A DNA stretch of 64,000 bases from Streptomyces hygroscopicus (GTDB lineage Bacteria; Actinomycetota; Actinomycetes; Streptomycetales; Streptomycetaceae): the NCBI GenBank assembly GCA_002021875.1, contig CP018627.1, forward strand, positions 5,704,001 through 5,768,000. Reading direction: 5' to 3'. The notes beneath the pieces are model-generated. The model did no database searches and was not told the DNA's origin. It worked only from the letters and a program-made list of their open reading frames with translations. Both the position numbers and the translations under genes were made by a program. Of this stretch, positions 37,021-47,357 are shown in pieces. Numbering within the stretch: position 1 is the first letter of the stretch; each line of letters begins with the position of its first letter.

Positions 37021-38133
37021 TTACTTCCCCTGCTCCTGCTGCTTGCGCCAGCGGATTCCGGCCTCCAGGAAGCCGTCGAGCTCTCCGTCGAGCACCGCCT
37101 GCGGATTGCCGACCTCGAACTCGGTGCGCAGGTCCTTGACCATCTGGTACGGGTGCAGGACGTACGAACGCATCTGGTTGCCCCAGGAATTGCCGCCGTC
37201 GCCCTTGAGCGCGTCCATTTTGGCCTGCTCCTCCTGGCGGCGCCGCTCGAGCAGCTTGGCCTGGAGGACGTTCATCGCGGTCGCCTTGTTCTGGATCTGC
37301 GAGCGCTCGTTCTGACAGGAGACGACGATGCCGGTGGGGATGTGGGTCAACCGCACCGCGGAGTCGGTGGTGTTGACACCCTGGCCGCCGGGGCCCGAGG
37401 AGCGGTAGACATCCACGCGCAGCTCGGACTCGTCGATCTCGATGTGGTCGGTCTGCTCGACGACCGGCAGCACCTCGACGCCCGCGAAGGAGGTCTGGCG
37501 CCGGCCCTGGTTGTCGAACGGCGAGATCCGCACCAGGCGATGGGTGCCCTGCTCGACGGAGAGCGTCCCGTAGGCGTACGGAATCTGCACGGCGAAGGTG
37601 GTCGACTTGATGCCGGCCTCCTCCGCGTACGACGTCTCGTAGATCTCGGTCTTGTAGCCGTGGCGCTCGGCCCAGCGCAGATACATCCGCTGGAGCTGCT
37701 CGGCGAAGTCGGCGGCGTCCACCCCGCCCGCCTCGGCGCGGATGTTCACCAGCGCCTCACGGGAGTCGTACTCGCCGGACAGGAGGGTGCGCACCTCCAT
37801 CTCGTCGACCGCCTTGCGCACGGCCTCCAGCTCGGCCTCGGCCTCGGCGAGGGCGTCCGCGTCGCCTTCGTCGGCGGCGAGCTCGAACAGCACCTCGAGA
37901 TCGTCGATCCGGCCGCGCAGCTCCTCGGCCCGGCGCAGGTGCCCCTGGAGATAGGAGAGCTTGCTGGTCACCTTCTGCGCGTTCTCCGGGTCGTCCCACA
38001 GGGACGGGGCCGCCGCCTGCTCCTCGAGCACGGCGATGTCGGCCCTCATCTTGTCGAGGTCCAGGACGGCCTCGATCGACCCCATGGTCGAGGAGAGGGA
38101 CTTCAGCTCTTCGGATGCATCGACGACTGCCAC
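37021..38133 (-). CDS. prfB: Peptide chain release factor 2
   Basis: The 370-residue protein recognises UGA and UAA stop codons. It has the SPF tripeptide in [15 protein letters not shown] and the catalytic GGQ in [14 protein letters not shown]. Start GTG 38133 ([20 protein letters not shown]) follows the family. The open frame is continuous: the programmed +1 frameshift of many bacterial prfB genes is absent. It lies downstream of the kinase gene on the same strand, with 40 bases between them. Confidence 0.97.
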   Translation of the reverse strand: MAVVDASEELKSLSSTMGSIEAVLDLDKMRADIAVLEEQAAAPSLWDDPENAQKVTSKLSYLQGHLRRAEELRGRIDDLEVLFELAADEGDADALAEAEAELEAVRKAVDEMEVRTLLSGEYDSREALVNIRAEAGGVDAADFAEQLQRMYLRWAERHGYKTEIYETSYAEEAGIKSTTFAVQIPYAYGTLSVEQGTHRLVRISPFDNQGRRQTSFAGVEVLPVVEQTDHIEIDESELRVDVYRSSGPGGQGVNTTDSAVRLTHIPTGIVVSCQNERSQIQNKATAMNVLQAKLLERRRQEEQAKMDALKGDGGNSWGNQMRSYVLHPYQMVKDLRTEFEVGNPQAVLDGELDGFLEAGIRWRKQQEQGK

Positions 38134-38173
38134 GGGACCAGCGTAACCGCTACGGAAGACCGACCGTCCCCGG

Positions 38174-39511
38174 TCATGGCGTACCGGGGTCCTGGGAGAC
38201 GGAGTGCTCGCCGCCCTTGGGCTGGTCGCCACCGTCGTCGCCGCCCGCCACCAGCCAGCCGCCGAGCCCCACCGCGATCAGGGCGGCCAGCGTGATCGCC
38301 GCCACCTTGAGCCGGCGGCGGCGCAGCGCGCCCGCGACCGCGGGGTTACGGGCCGAGCCCGCCCGGCGCTGGCCGTGCACCCGGGGGGCGCGGGCGGTGC
38401 CATGGGCGCCGCCCGCGAGCTCGTCCGCGCTGGGCACCCGCATGCTGGTGTGGGTCTCGCGGCTGGAGTCCGGCACCGCGCCGGGGACCAGCGGCACCGC
38501 GCCGCGCCGCCGCGAAGGCGTAGGAGCGGGCCCGGCGGCGGGCACGGAGACGCCGCGGCGCGGGGTCTCCGCCTCCGCGCCCTCCCGCCGCTCGCCCTCC
38601 TGCTGCTCATCGGGCTCGTCGATGTCCAGCGGCGGATATCCGGCCAGGCTGGGCAGCAGCTCGCGCAGCCGGGTGGCCAGCTCGGAGGCGCGCAGCCGGG
38701 AGGCGGGCGCCTTGGCCAGGCACTGGAGAAGGAGCTGCCACAACTCGTCGGGGATCCCGGGCAGTGGCGCCACGGTCTCGGTCACATGGCGGCGCAGGAT
38801 CGCGCCGGGATGGCCGCCGCCGAAGGGCGTGAAGCCGGCCAGCATCTCGTAGAGGACCGTCGCGAGGGCGTACACATCCACGCTGGCCCGGGGCGGCAGC
38901 CCCTCGACGATCTCGGGGGCGAGATAGTCCGGGGTGCCGATCACGCTGCGCGGGTTCGGCGAGCGGCCCTGGGACGAGGCCCGGTCGCGGGCCGGCTGGG
39001 CGCGGATCGGGGTCGGCTCGTCCACCAGGCGCGCGATGCCGAAGTCGGTGAGCAGGGCGGGGTGCGCACCGCCGGGGCCGAGCGGGCCCCGCATGTCCAG
39101 CAGTACGTTCTCCGGCTTGACGTCGCGGTGGACGACCCCGGCGGCGTGCGCGGCGGACAGCGCGTCCGCGACGTCCACCGCGATCGCGACGGCGGCCTCG
39201 GGGGCGAGCCGGCGCTCGCGGTCGAGGCGGGTGCGCAGATCCGTACCGCGGATCAGGTCCATGACCAGCGCCAGGTCATTGCCGTCGACCACCAGGTCGC
39301 GCACCCCGACCACCCGGGGGTGGTCGAGGCCGAGCAGTACGGTGCGCTCCTGGACGAAGCGCTCCACGAGCTCCTGGTCGGAGGAGAGGTCCTCACGCAG
39401 GAGCTTGATGGCGACGGGGCCCTCGGGTCCCTCGCCCAGCCACACCGTGCCGGCGCTGCCGCGCCCCAGGAGCTGATGCGCGGTGTACCGACTGCCGATC
39501 TTCCGTGACAA
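38174..39511 (-). CDS. pkaB: Serine/threonine protein kinase (PkaB-like)
   Basis: The 445-residue Hanks-type kinase has the P-loop [11 protein letters not shown] (about 16-26), catalytic Lys in VAIKLL (36), [11 protein letters not shown] (about 132) and DFGIA (about 157). A Pro/Arg-rich linker leads to one C-terminal TM helix ([15 protein letters not shown], about 410). The start is TTG 39511, directly behind GGAGCAG. The extracytoplasmic C-terminus is only about 20 residues, so no PASTA or lectin sensor is present. Adjacent kinase genes pkaA and pkaB are known from S. coelicolor; this assignment is by order and similarity from memory. Confidence 0.9.
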   Translation of the reverse strand: MSRKIGSRYTAHQLLGRGSAGTVWLGEGPEGPVAIKLLREDLSSDQELVERFVQERTVLLGLDHPRVVGVRDLVVDGNDLALVMDLIRGTDLRTRLDRERRLAPEAAVAIAVDVADALSAAHAAGVVHRDVKPENVLLDMRGPLGPGGAHPALLTDFGIARLVDEPTPIRAQPARDRASSQGRSPNPRSVIGTPDYLAPEIVEGLPPRASVDVYALATVLYEMLAGFTPFGGGHPGAILRRHVTETVAPLPGIPDELWQLLLQCLAKAPASRLRASELATRLRELLPSLAGYPPLDIDEPDEQQEGERREGAEAETPRRGVSVPAAGPAPTPSRRRGAVPLVPGAVPDSSRETHTSMRVPSADELAGGAHGTARAPRVHGQRRAGSARNPAVAGALRRRRLKVAAITLAALIAVGLGGWLVAGGDDGGDQPKGGEHSVSQDPGTP

Positions 39512-39751
39512 GACTGCTCCGAATCCTCCGACAAGGGGGGCACGTTGGCGACAAAGCTACGCGGCTACTGGCGCGTTGGGTGCACCAGACAGCGCCAACT
39601 GTCACTTCTGCGGCGGAAAACACCCTTCGGATGTCGACAAATCACCTGAGTCGGAGGTGAGGAGGCGAGGATGGGGCCGGAGAGTCGAGGCGGAGACGGG
39701 GCGGAGACGGGGCGGAAACGGGGCGGAAACGGGGACGGTAAAGCTGACGGA

Positions 39752-41476
39752 TCAGCTACTGGGGCCGCCGAGGTCCTCGATCCACTTCTGGACGTCGCCG
39801 GCCCAGCCCGTGACCGCGTCCCAGTAGCTCTTCCCATCCGCGATCCAGTCCTTGAGCGGGCTCAGCTCCCAGACCAGCCAGGAGCCGATGATCAGGACCA
39901 CGATCACGAACAGGCAGCCCTTGAGGCACCCCAGACCCGGGATCTTCATCCGGTTGGGGCTGGAGCCGCGCTGCCGGGGCTCCTGGCGCGGCTCCGGCTG
40001 CTGCGGCGGCGGAGCGTAGCGCTGCGGCTGGGGCTGCTGGGGGTGGTGCGGCGCCGGGGCGTACTGCTGCGGCTGCTGCTGGGCGTACGGCGGCGGCTGC
40101 TGGCGGCCCCGTCGGCCCTGGGGCGGCTGCGGCTGGGGCGGCTGCTGGGGCTGCTGATACTGCTGCGGTTGCTGGTATTGCTGCTGCTGATACGGCTGTT
40201 GGGGCGCGGCGCGGTGCGGGCGGCGGCGCAGCGGGTCCTGGCTCGGGTCGAGGTACTGGACCTGCGTCTGATCATTGCGGTCGCGGGCCGCGCGTAGCTG
40301 GTTCTGCCAGGGGTGCGGATCGTCCTGGCCCGGCGGCACGGGCGGCATGGCGCGCGTCGGATCGGCGCCTCCGGCCGGGCCGGAGCCGGTCGGCAGCACC
40401 TGGGTGGGGTCGGCGTTGCCCCCGGCGTTCGCCCCGGTGGTCGGCATCACGTTGGTGGCCGCGGCCGGGTCGTACGAGGGGGTGCCCCCCGGCGCGTTCG
40501 GGAGCACCTGGGTCGGGTCGGCCGTGCCCGCGGGCGCGGTGTCCGGAACCGGCGCGGGCGCCGGGTCCGGGGCGAGCAGCGTGGCGACGCCGAGCGCCGC
40601 CTCGGCCTGCGCGGCGGAGGCGTGCACCCCGACACCGGCGGCGACCACGCGCAGCGCACGGGCCAGGCTCTCGGCGCTGGGGCGCTCCTCGGGCCGCTTG
40701 CGCAGACAGCGCTCTATGACGGTCCACAGCGGCTCGGGCACGGTCGAGGGGCGGCGCGGCTCCTCGCTGAGGTGGCGGTGGAGGACCTCGAGGGCGGTGT
40801 TGCCGGCGAACGGCGGACGGCCGGTGACCAGCTCGTAGAGCATGATGCCCGCGCCGTAGATGTCCACGGCGGAAGTCTGCGGACGGCCCTCGGCGGACTC
40901 CGGCGCCACATAGGCGGGGGTGCCGACGAACTCCTGGGTGCGGGTGAGGCCGGGCGAGTCGGCCAGGCGCGCGATGCCGAAGTCGGTCAGCATCGGGTGC
41001 ATTTCCTGGCCCTCGCCGGTGCCCGCGAGCAGCACGTTGGCGGGCTTCAGGTCGCGGTGCACGACGCCGTCGGCGTGGCTGGCGGCGAGCGCGTCCGCGA
41101 TCTGGGCGGTGAGGAGGGATGCGGCGACGGGGGTGAACGGGCCGTTGCTGCGCAGGTATTTGTGCAGATCCGGACCGTCGATCAGGTCCATGACCAGGGC
41201 CAGCAGATCACCCTCGACCACCAGGTCACGGGTGCGGACGATATTGGGGTGGGTGAGCCGCAGCAGCACCGAGCGCTCACGGAGAAAGCGCATGACGATG
41301 TCCGCGTCGTTCGCGAGCTCCTCCTTGAGGACCTTGATCGCGACGGTCTCGCCGGGCTGCCCGGCCACGGCGGCCTCGGCTCCCGCCGCCTCCCGCTGGC
41401 TTGCCCGCCATACGGTGCCCGTGGCTCCGCGCCCGAGCGGCTCCTCGAGCAGGTACTTGCTGCCTACCGGCCGCAC
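39752..41476 (-). CDS. pkaA: Serine/threonine protein kinase (PkaA-like)
   Basis: The 574-residue kinase starts at GTG 41476 (VRPVGSKYLLEEPLGRG). The kinase core includes GRGATGTVW, catalytic Lys in VAIKVL (about 48), HRDLKPANVLL (about 148) and DFGIARLAD. Residues about 395-510 form a Pro/Gln-rich low-complexity linker (polyQ and PQQ stretches), then a TM helix (CLFVIVVLIIGSWLVWEL) and a short extracytoplasmic tail (about 35 residues). Like its neighbour it lacks a known sensor domain. An FHA-domain ATPase gene lies divergently upstream, a plausible phospho-partner. Confidence 0.9.
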   Translation of the reverse strand: MRPVGSKYLLEEPLGRGATGTVWRASQREAAGAEAAVAGQPGETVAIKVLKEELANDADIVMRFLRERSVLLRLTHPNIVRTRDLVVEGDLLALVMDLIDGPDLHKYLRSNGPFTPVAASLLTAQIADALAASHADGVVHRDLKPANVLLAGTGEGQEMHPMLTDFGIARLADSPGLTRTQEFVGTPAYVAPESAEGRPQTSAVDIYGAGIMLYELVTGRPPFAGNTALEVLHRHLSEEPRRPSTVPEPLWTVIERCLRKRPEERPSAESLARALRVVAAGVGVHASAAQAEAALGVATLLAPDPAPAPVPDTAPAGTADPTQVLPNAPGGTPSYDPAAATNVMPTTGANAGGNADPTQVLPTGSGPAGGADPTRAMPPVPPGQDDPHPWQNQLRAARDRNDQTQVQYLDPSQDPLRRRPHRAAPQQPYQQQQYQQPQQYQQPQQPPQPQPPQGRRGRQQPPPYAQQQPQQYAPAPHHPQQPQPQRYAPPPQQPEPRQEPRQRGSSPNRMKIPGLGCLKGCLFVIVVLIIGSWLVWELSPLKDWIADGKSYWDAVTGWAGDVQKWIEDLGGPSS

Positions 41477-41988
41477 GTCATGCGCTCCCTGATCGTGGTC
41501 TTACTTCGGTGGTCTGCGATGGGTCTGCTTGCTGCGCTGCTTACTGCTCTGCTTGCTGCTCTGCTTGTGGTGCTCGTCCGCCCCACTGTAATGGCGACGC
41601 ATGATGAGCCCTATCCGATCACCACACGAGGGTCCGGCGCCGGGGAAGACGTGTGATCCGGGCAGATGGTTGCCGAAGGCGGTCCGGGCCGCTCGATCGC
41701 CGCTCGATCGGGACCCGCCGGGCGTCTCAAGGGCGGCCGTTCCGGTCGCAATCAGCCAGTTTCGGCCGACTAGCCGACCAATCAAGATCATGTGGCGCCG
41801 GGCGGCGGGCGAAGTGTCGGTGGCAGGTGCGAGGATGCAGGCAGCACGGAAGCGCCGAGCGCCGGGGGGCTCACGCTCCGTGACCCGTACGACCCCGTAC
41901 GGACCTGTACGTGCCGAAGGGCCTGGGGGCGGTGGTGGGGGTCGGCACCCCTGCCCGGCCCCCCGGACAGAAGGGACCGTTGACGGCG
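41477..41988. other. Divergent interval between kinase gene and FHA-FtsK gene
   Basis: No gene is supported. It contains the four-unit 12-bp tandem repeat at its left end and promoter DNA for the two divergent genes. Open frames in it look like GC-rich noise. Confidence 0.55.
41524..41571. repeat. 12-bp tandem repeat (TCTGCTTGCTGC) x4
   Basis: Four 12-base units with one or a few differences lie just upstream of the pkaA-like start codon. Confidence 0.85.
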
Positions 41989-44900
41989 ATGCAGATTCGG
42001 CTGACCGTCCTCGGGCCGCGCAGCGCCCACCCGGGCCGTTCCGGCCACCATCCTGCGCCCGCGTCCGCGCCGCATGCCCTCATGGGCGCGGTGGACGTCC
42101 TGGTCACCGCCCCTGTCGGCACGGCCCTCGCCTCGGTGGCCAGCGGGCTCGCCGACGCGGTCGCCGCGGCCGGGTACGAGTCGGGGGGCGGCAGCGGTAG
42201 CGGCGGCGCGGTGGTGCTGTACGCGGGGGGTGAGCGGCTGGACCCGCAGCGCTGTGCGCTGGGCGAGCCGCCGCTGGTGGACGGCGCGGTGCTCTCCCTG
42301 CACGCCCCGGCCGATCCCGACTCCGGCCACTACCCCGGCTATCCCGGCCTCCCCGAGACCGCCGTAGCCGACGCCACGGTCCATCTGGACGTGGTCGCGG
42401 GGCCCGACGCGGGCGGCGTCCATCTGCTCCACGGCGGCCAGGTCCGCATCGGCCGCTCCGCCGACGCGGACGTCCCGCTGGACGACCCCGACGTCTCCCG
42501 GCTGCACTGCGCGGTCACCGTCGCCGAGGACGGCCGTGTGACCATCGCCGACCTCGGCTCGACCAACGGCACCGCCGCCGACGGCGTCCCCGTGGGCACC
42601 CATCCGGTGCCGCTGGAGCCGGGGGCGCTGCTGCGGATCGGCGAGTCCGCCCTGCGGCTGCGCGTCCCCTCCGCGACGTCAGCGTTCCCGTCGGCCCCCT
42701 CGCGCCTTCCGGTCCACGCGGACGGCGAGGGCCACCTCCGCGTCACGCCCGCCGGGGACCACCCCACCCACGCGGAGGGCCCCTGGACCGGCGCCCCCCA
42801 GTCCGCCCCGACCCACTCCACCGAGGGCGCCTGGACACGTCCCGGCCACCACCCAGGCACCGGCTGGACGCGGGTCGCCCAGCCCGGTGACGAGGCTCAC
42901 TCCGCGTCCAGGCCGTACGACGGGGGCGCGGGCACCGGCCCCCGGGACCCCCGCCGGGGCGAGGAGGGCTGGGGCTCCGGCGAGGGGGCGCCCTCCGGGG
43001 CACGCGGCGCGGGCACCGGGGCCCGGGGCGGGGCGGGTGGCCAAGGCCACCGCGACGGCGACGGCTGGGGTCCCGGCACGGGACCCACCGGAGCACGCGG
43101 CACGAGCACCGGAACCCCGGGCGGGGCGGGTGGCCAAGGCCACCGCGACGGCGACGGCTGGGGTCCCGGCACGGGACCCACCGGAGCACGCGGCACGAGC
43201 ACCGGAACCCCGGGCGGGGCAGGCGCCCAGGGCCACCGCGACGGCGACGGCTGGGGTCCCGGCACGGGACCCACCGGAGCACGCGGCACGAGCCCCGGAA
43301 CCCCGGGCGGAGCGGGCACCCGCGGCCACCGGGAAGACGACAACTGGGGTCCTGACACGGGACCCACCGGGGCGCGCGGCACGGGCGCCGGGGCCCCGGG
43401 CGGGGCAGGCGCCCACGGCCACCGGGACGACGGATGGCGCCCCGGCGCCGGGGCCGCCGCCGGGGCGGGCGGTCGCGGGTCCGGCCACGAGAGCCAGGAC
43501 GGGCAGGGCGACCACTGGCCGACCGGCGGCACGGTGAGCCCGGGCGGCTCGCCTTACGGTGCCGCGGGCGCCGGTCGGCGGGGCGAGCGGCCGCGCGACG
43601 AAGGACAGGGCGAGACGAGCCGCCGCGGCCGGGATCCGCAGGGCCCCTCGGCCCCCGGCGACCAGCCGTACGACGACCCGTCCACCACCCCCACCCGACG
43701 CGGCGAGCGCATCCCCCGGCCGGGAGCCGCCGGACACGGCCCGGCGGGGCAGCCCGAGCGGTCCGCCCAGGACCGGCCCGGCACGGGCGGCAGCGGCGGC
43801 GGTCAGCCGGGCCAAGGCCCACGGCCGACCGACACCCGATCCCCGGGTGCCACCCCGCGCGGCGGGCAGCCGCACGGTCAAGACCGCGGCGAAACCCCCG
43901 AGCGTACGTACCCCGGCGACTCGCCGTACGGCGGCGCGGGCGCGGGCCGCGGTCGGCAGGGCGAGGGCGACGCGGGCTACGGCGCCACCCCACGCGGCGG
44001 GCAGCCCTACGGCCAAGGGCGCGGCGACACGGACGGACGCGGCCGACGCCCACAGCGGCCCTGGTCAGCCGGCAACCAGCCCGCCGACGCGAGCCCCGGC
44101 GGCTCGCCCTACGGCAGCGCGGACTCGGGCCCCGGCGGCTCGCCATACGACAGCGTCGACGCGGACCACAGCCGCCACCACGACGGCGACGCCGACTCCG
44201 GGCGGCAGCCGGGTCCGGGCGGAGGTTACGGCGCCACCCGGCGCGGCGGGCAGCCGTACGGCCAGGGACCCTCCGCCACCGGCGGACAGCCCGCCGACGC
44301 GGCCTACCAGGGAGCGCCGTACGACGGCCCATCAGCCGCCTCCGGACAGCGCACCCCCTACCCCGGCGGTCAGCCGGGCGCCGGGCCGCGCGGCGGCCAC
44401 AGCTCGGCCGACCCCGGCCATGCGGGCCAGGGCGGGGCTCCCGCCGACAGCGGGCAGCGCGAGCGGCCGCAGGCCGGGGGCTCGGGGGCCGGCGGCCCTG
44501 GGCGGCGTGGGGCGGGTGATCGTACGCATGCCGGGGCCTATGCGCTGGATGCGCCGGGGGCGCAGGCGCGGCGGCGGGGGATAGGGGCCTGGGTGCGGCA
44601 GTTGGCCGGGGGGAAGTCGGCCGAGCGGGGCGAGGTGCGGCAGGACGGGGACGCGCGGGGCGCGGCGGAGCGGGCGGCAGCGGAGGCGGAGGTGCTGCAG
44701 CGGCGGTGGCCGGATCCGGCCACCGTGTTGATGACGGCGCTGGGGCCGGGCTCCCGGTTGTGGGAGCGCGCCCAGGGGCATCCCGACGCGCTCACCGTGC
44801 GTCTCGGCTCGGCCGACCAGTTGGCGGCGGACGGCGGGTTGCCGGCCGCCGCGCCCGTGACCGTCGATCTGCGGCAGTGCGGTTCGCTGGGGCTGGCGGG

Positions 44901-47070
44901 GCCGCGGGCGCGGGTGGCGGGGCTCGCCCGGTCCGTCGTGGCGCAACTCGCGGCGCTGCACTCACCGGCCACGCTGGAGATCGTGCTGATCAGCGGCGAG
45001 GAGCGGCTGGCGGAGTGGTCGTGGCTCGGCTGGCTGCCGCAGGTCCAGCCGTTGCGCGGGCAGGACTGCCGGTTGCTGCTCGCGTACGACGGCGAGCAGG
45101 CCACGGCCCGTACGGACGAGCTGACCCGGCGGCTGGAGGACGGGCCGCTGGGTCCGGGCTGGGCGAGCGCCTCCCCCGCCGCCGCGGCGTCCGCGGCGGC
45201 GCGCCACGTCGGGCCGCGCACCGTGGTGGTCGTGGACGGCGCCCCCGGTCCGGCCGCGCTGAACGACACGCTCGCCCGGCTGGCGGTGACCGGCTCGGCG
45301 GCCGGGATCCATCTGCTCTCTCTGGCCGAGGCGCCCGCCGCGTCGCCCACGTCCCCGCTGCCGATGAGCTATGAGGCGGCCTGTGCCGCGTCCGCGGCCT
45401 TCGCGGCCTCCGGGGTGGCGGCCGTGCTGAGCGGCGATGTGGCCACAGGACTGCAGATCGTCCACGGGGACAGGGACGGGGACGCGTCCGGCATCGCCGG
45501 GGTCACTGGTGTCTCCGGGCTCACCGGCGCGACCGGCGCCACCACGACCGTGACCGTGGACGCGGTGTCGGCGGCGTGGGCCGAGAGGTTCGCGCGGGCG
45601 CTCGCGCCCCTGCGCCCGGCCGCCTCCGCGCAGGGCGGCGCGTTCGGCGGCTCCGACGGCCCGCCGACCGTTCCGCTGCCGGACTCGGCGCGGCTGCTGG
45701 ACGAGTTGGGCCTGGCGCGGGCCACGCCCGCGTCGCTGCTGGCCCGTTGGGCGGCCGCGGCGGACGAGGTCCCGGCGGGCGGCCGGGCGCTGGCGGTGCT
45801 CGGCGCCGGGCCGCGCGGCGCGCTCGCGGTCGATCTGGCCGCCGACGGTCCGCACGCGCTGATCGACGGCACGGCGGGCACCGGTAAGACGGAGTTGCTG
45901 CGCTCGTTCGCCGCGTCGCTCGCGGCCGCCGAACGGCCGGACCGCCTAGAGCTCATTCTCATCGACGGAGCCGGGGCCGGAGCCGGGGCCGGAGCGGGCG
46001 AGGGGCTGCGGGTGTGCACGGATCTGCCGCATGTCTCGACGCATCTGGCGGCCACCGACCCGGTGCGGATGCGGGAGTTCGCGCAGGCGCTCAGCTCGGA
46101 GCTCAAGCGCCGCGCCGAGTTGCTGGACCGGCTGGATTTCACCGCCTGGCACGCCCGGCCGCACCACGGCGATGGCAAGGGCGGCGGCGGAGGCGGCGGT
46201 GACGGCGCCGCCGACCCGGGCGGCACCCCAAGCACCCCAAGCACCCCAAGCAGCACCCCGGGCGCCCCCGGCCCCGGTTCCGCCCGCGTCGTCGCGCCCC
46301 GCCCGCCCGGCGATATCGACCCGCCACCGAGCGACACCCTCCACACGCTCAATCTGCGCGCTCAGCGCACCGCGAGCGCGGCAGCGGCAGCGGCAGCCGC
46401 CCGCCCGCGCCCCTTCCTCCCCCGTCTCGTCGTGCTCGTCGACGACTTCGACGCGCTGGTGGCCCCGGCCCTCGGCAGCCCCGGCCGTCCGGCGGCCGGT
46501 TCGGTCGTCCGCGCCCTGGAGGCGATCGCCCGCGACGGCGCCCGCCTCGGGGTGCATCTGGTCGTGACGTCCGGCCGCCCGGACCGTACGGCGGACACGG
46601 TGGCCGCAGAGCGGGCCGGACTCCGGATCGTCCTGGACCCGCGCCCGCTGAACCCCGCACACCCCACCGCCGCCGCACACCCCACGGCCCCCAACCAGCC
46701 CACGCACCGCCATGGGGAGCCCGAGCGGCCCGATACGGCCCCCGCCACATCGCCACGCTCGGTCACATCCACCCCCGCGGCCGCAGCCGCCCCGGGCGGC
46801 GACCCGGCCCCGGGCCGTGGGCGGCTGTTCCGCCCGGAGGACGCCGGGGGCACCCCGTTTCAGGCGGGCCGGGTGACCGGGCGGATACCGCGCACCGCCA
46901 CGCAGCGGCCCACCGTCGTGCCGCTGGAATGGCGGCGGATGGGCGATCCGCCCACCCGCCGGCCGCTGCGCGAGCTGGGGAACGGCCCCACCGACCTCGC
47001 ACTTCTCGCCAGTGCGCTGCAGCGCGCCGCGCAGTCGGCGGACGCGCCCACCGCACCCGCGCTGATCTGA
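41989..47070 (+). CDS. FHA-domain / repeat-linker / FtsK-SpoIIIE-type ATPase
   Basis: The 1,693-residue protein has an N-terminal region and an FHA domain (VRIGRSADADVPLDD, SRLHCAVTV, LGSTNGTAAD; about residues 125-215), then a roughly 600-residue Gly/Pro-rich disordered linker with tandem repeats. The C-terminal half contains a P-loop ATPase: Walker A IDGTAGTGKTELLRSFAASL (about 1,300) and Walker B PRLVVLVDDFDALVAPAL. FHA domains bind phosphothreonine, so the adjacent kinases are natural partners (inference). FtsK-type ATPases of EccC kind drive secretion or move DNA; which applies is not clear. Start ATG 41989 fits homology; an upstream ATG at 41911 is possible. Confidence 0.75.
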   Translation: MQIRLTVLGPRSAHPGRSGHHPAPASAPHALMGAVDVLVTAPVGTALASVASGLADAVAAAGYESGGGSGSGGAVVLYAGGERLDPQRCALGEPPLVDGAVLSLHAPADPDSGHYPGYPGLPETAVADATVHLDVVAGPDAGGVHLLHGGQVRIGRSADADVPLDDPDVSRLHCAVTVAEDGRVTIADLGSTNGTAADGVPVGTHPVPLEPGALLRIGESALRLRVPSATSAFPSAPSRLPVHADGEGHLRVTPAGDHPTHAEGPWTGAPQSAPTHSTEGAWTRPGHHPGTGWTRVAQPGDEAHSASRPYDGGAGTGPRDPRRGEEGWGSGEGAPSGARGAGTGARGGAGGQGHRDGDGWGPGTGPTGARGTSTGTPGGAGGQGHRDGDGWGPGTGPTGARGTSTGTPGGAGAQGHRDGDGWGPGTGPTGARGTSPGTPGGAGTRGHREDDNWGPDTGPTGARGTGAGAPGGAGAHGHRDDGWRPGAGAAAGAGGRGSGHESQDGQGDHWPTGGTVSPGGSPYGAAGAGRRGERPRDEGQGETSRRGRDPQGPSAPGDQPYDDPSTTPTRRGERIPRPGAAGHGPAGQPERSAQDRPGTGGSGGGQPGQGPRPTDTRSPGATPRGGQPHGQDRGETPERTYPGDSPYGGAGAGRGRQGEGDAGYGATPRGGQPYGQGRGDTDGRGRRPQRPWSAGNQPADASPGGSPYGSADSGPGGSPYDSVDADHSRHHDGDADSGRQPGPGGGYGATRRGGQPYGQGPSATGGQPADAAYQGAPYDGPSAASGQRTPYPGGQPGAGPRGGHSSADPGHAGQGGAPADSGQRERPQAGGSGAGGPGRRGAGDRTHAGAYALDAPGAQARRRGIGAWVRQLAGGKSAERGEVRQDGDARGAAERAAAEAEVLQRRWPDPATVLMTALGPGSRLWERAQGHPDALTVRLGSADQLAADGGLPAAAPVTVDLRQCGSLGLAGPRARVAGLARSVVAQLAALHSPATLEIVLISGEERLAEWSWLGWLPQVQPLRGQDCRLLLAYDGEQATARTDELTRRLEDGPLGPGWASASPAAAASAAARHVGPRTVVVVDGAPGPAALNDTLARLAVTGSAAGIHLLSLAEAPAASPTSPLPMSYEAACAASAAFAASGVAAVLSGDVATGLQIVHGDRDGDASGIAGVTGVSGLTGATGATTTVTVDAVSAAWAERFARALAPLRPAASAQGGAFGGSDGPPTVPLPDSARLLDELGLARATPASLLARWAAAADEVPAGGRALAVLGAGPRGALAVDLAADGPHALIDGTAGTGKTELLRSFAASLAAAERPDRLELILIDGAGAGAGAGAGEGLRVCTDLPHVSTHLAATDPVRMREFAQALSSELKRRAELLDRLDFTAWHARPHHGDGKGGGGGGGDGAADPGGTPSTPSTPSSTPGAPGPGSARVVAPRPPGDIDPPPSDTLHTLNLRAQRTASAAAAAAAARPRPFLPRLVVLVDDFDALVAPALGSPGRPAAGSVVRALEAIARDGARLGVHLVVTSGRPDRTADTVAAERAGLRIVLDPRPLNPAHPTAAAHPTAPNQPTHRHGEPERPDTAPATSPRSVTSTPAAAAAPGGDPAPGRGRLFRPEDAGGTPFQAGRVTGRIPRTATQRPTVVPLEWRRMGDPPTRRPLRELGNGPTDLALLASALQRAAQSADAPTAPALI
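43028..43440. repeat. 93-bp tandem repeats (31 residues) in the FHA-FtsK linker
   Basis: Four full units and a partial fifth, each 93 bp, encode GQGHRDGDGWGPGTGPTGAR followed by GTSTGTPGGAG. Units one and two appear identical over the full 93 bp; later units diverge progressively. Confidence 0.92.
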
Positions 47071-47357
47071 TCGCCCCCGACCGCCGCTGCCCGCCCCCGA
47101 CCTCCGCAGGCCGCGCCCTGCCCGTTTCCTGCCCGTTCCCGACCGATCCCGTCGCTCCTGACCGGCTTTTCGAGCCGTTCCGCCCATCCTCCCGTCTGAC
47201 CCACCTGCCCCGTTCTCTGCCGATCGTTCATCACGGCCCGATCACGATCCGTGAGTGAACGCCGGACGCAGTATTGCCACGTTCGGTGACCGGGCGTAGG
47301 ACTACTCGCACGGGACACGGCCGCACGGGGGCGGTCGGCATCGGAGGGAACACGGGG

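Noticed and set aside
38050..38133. Programmed frameshift in prfB
   Set aside because: The frame is continuous from GTG 38133 to the stop, so no +1 shift is needed.
42679..44016. Long minus-strand open frame (445 codons) opposite the FHA-FtsK linker
   Set aside because: It is an antisense shadow of high-GC repetitive coding DNA. The amino-acid composition (Gly, Ala, Arg, Pro) has no family resemblance and no ribosome site.
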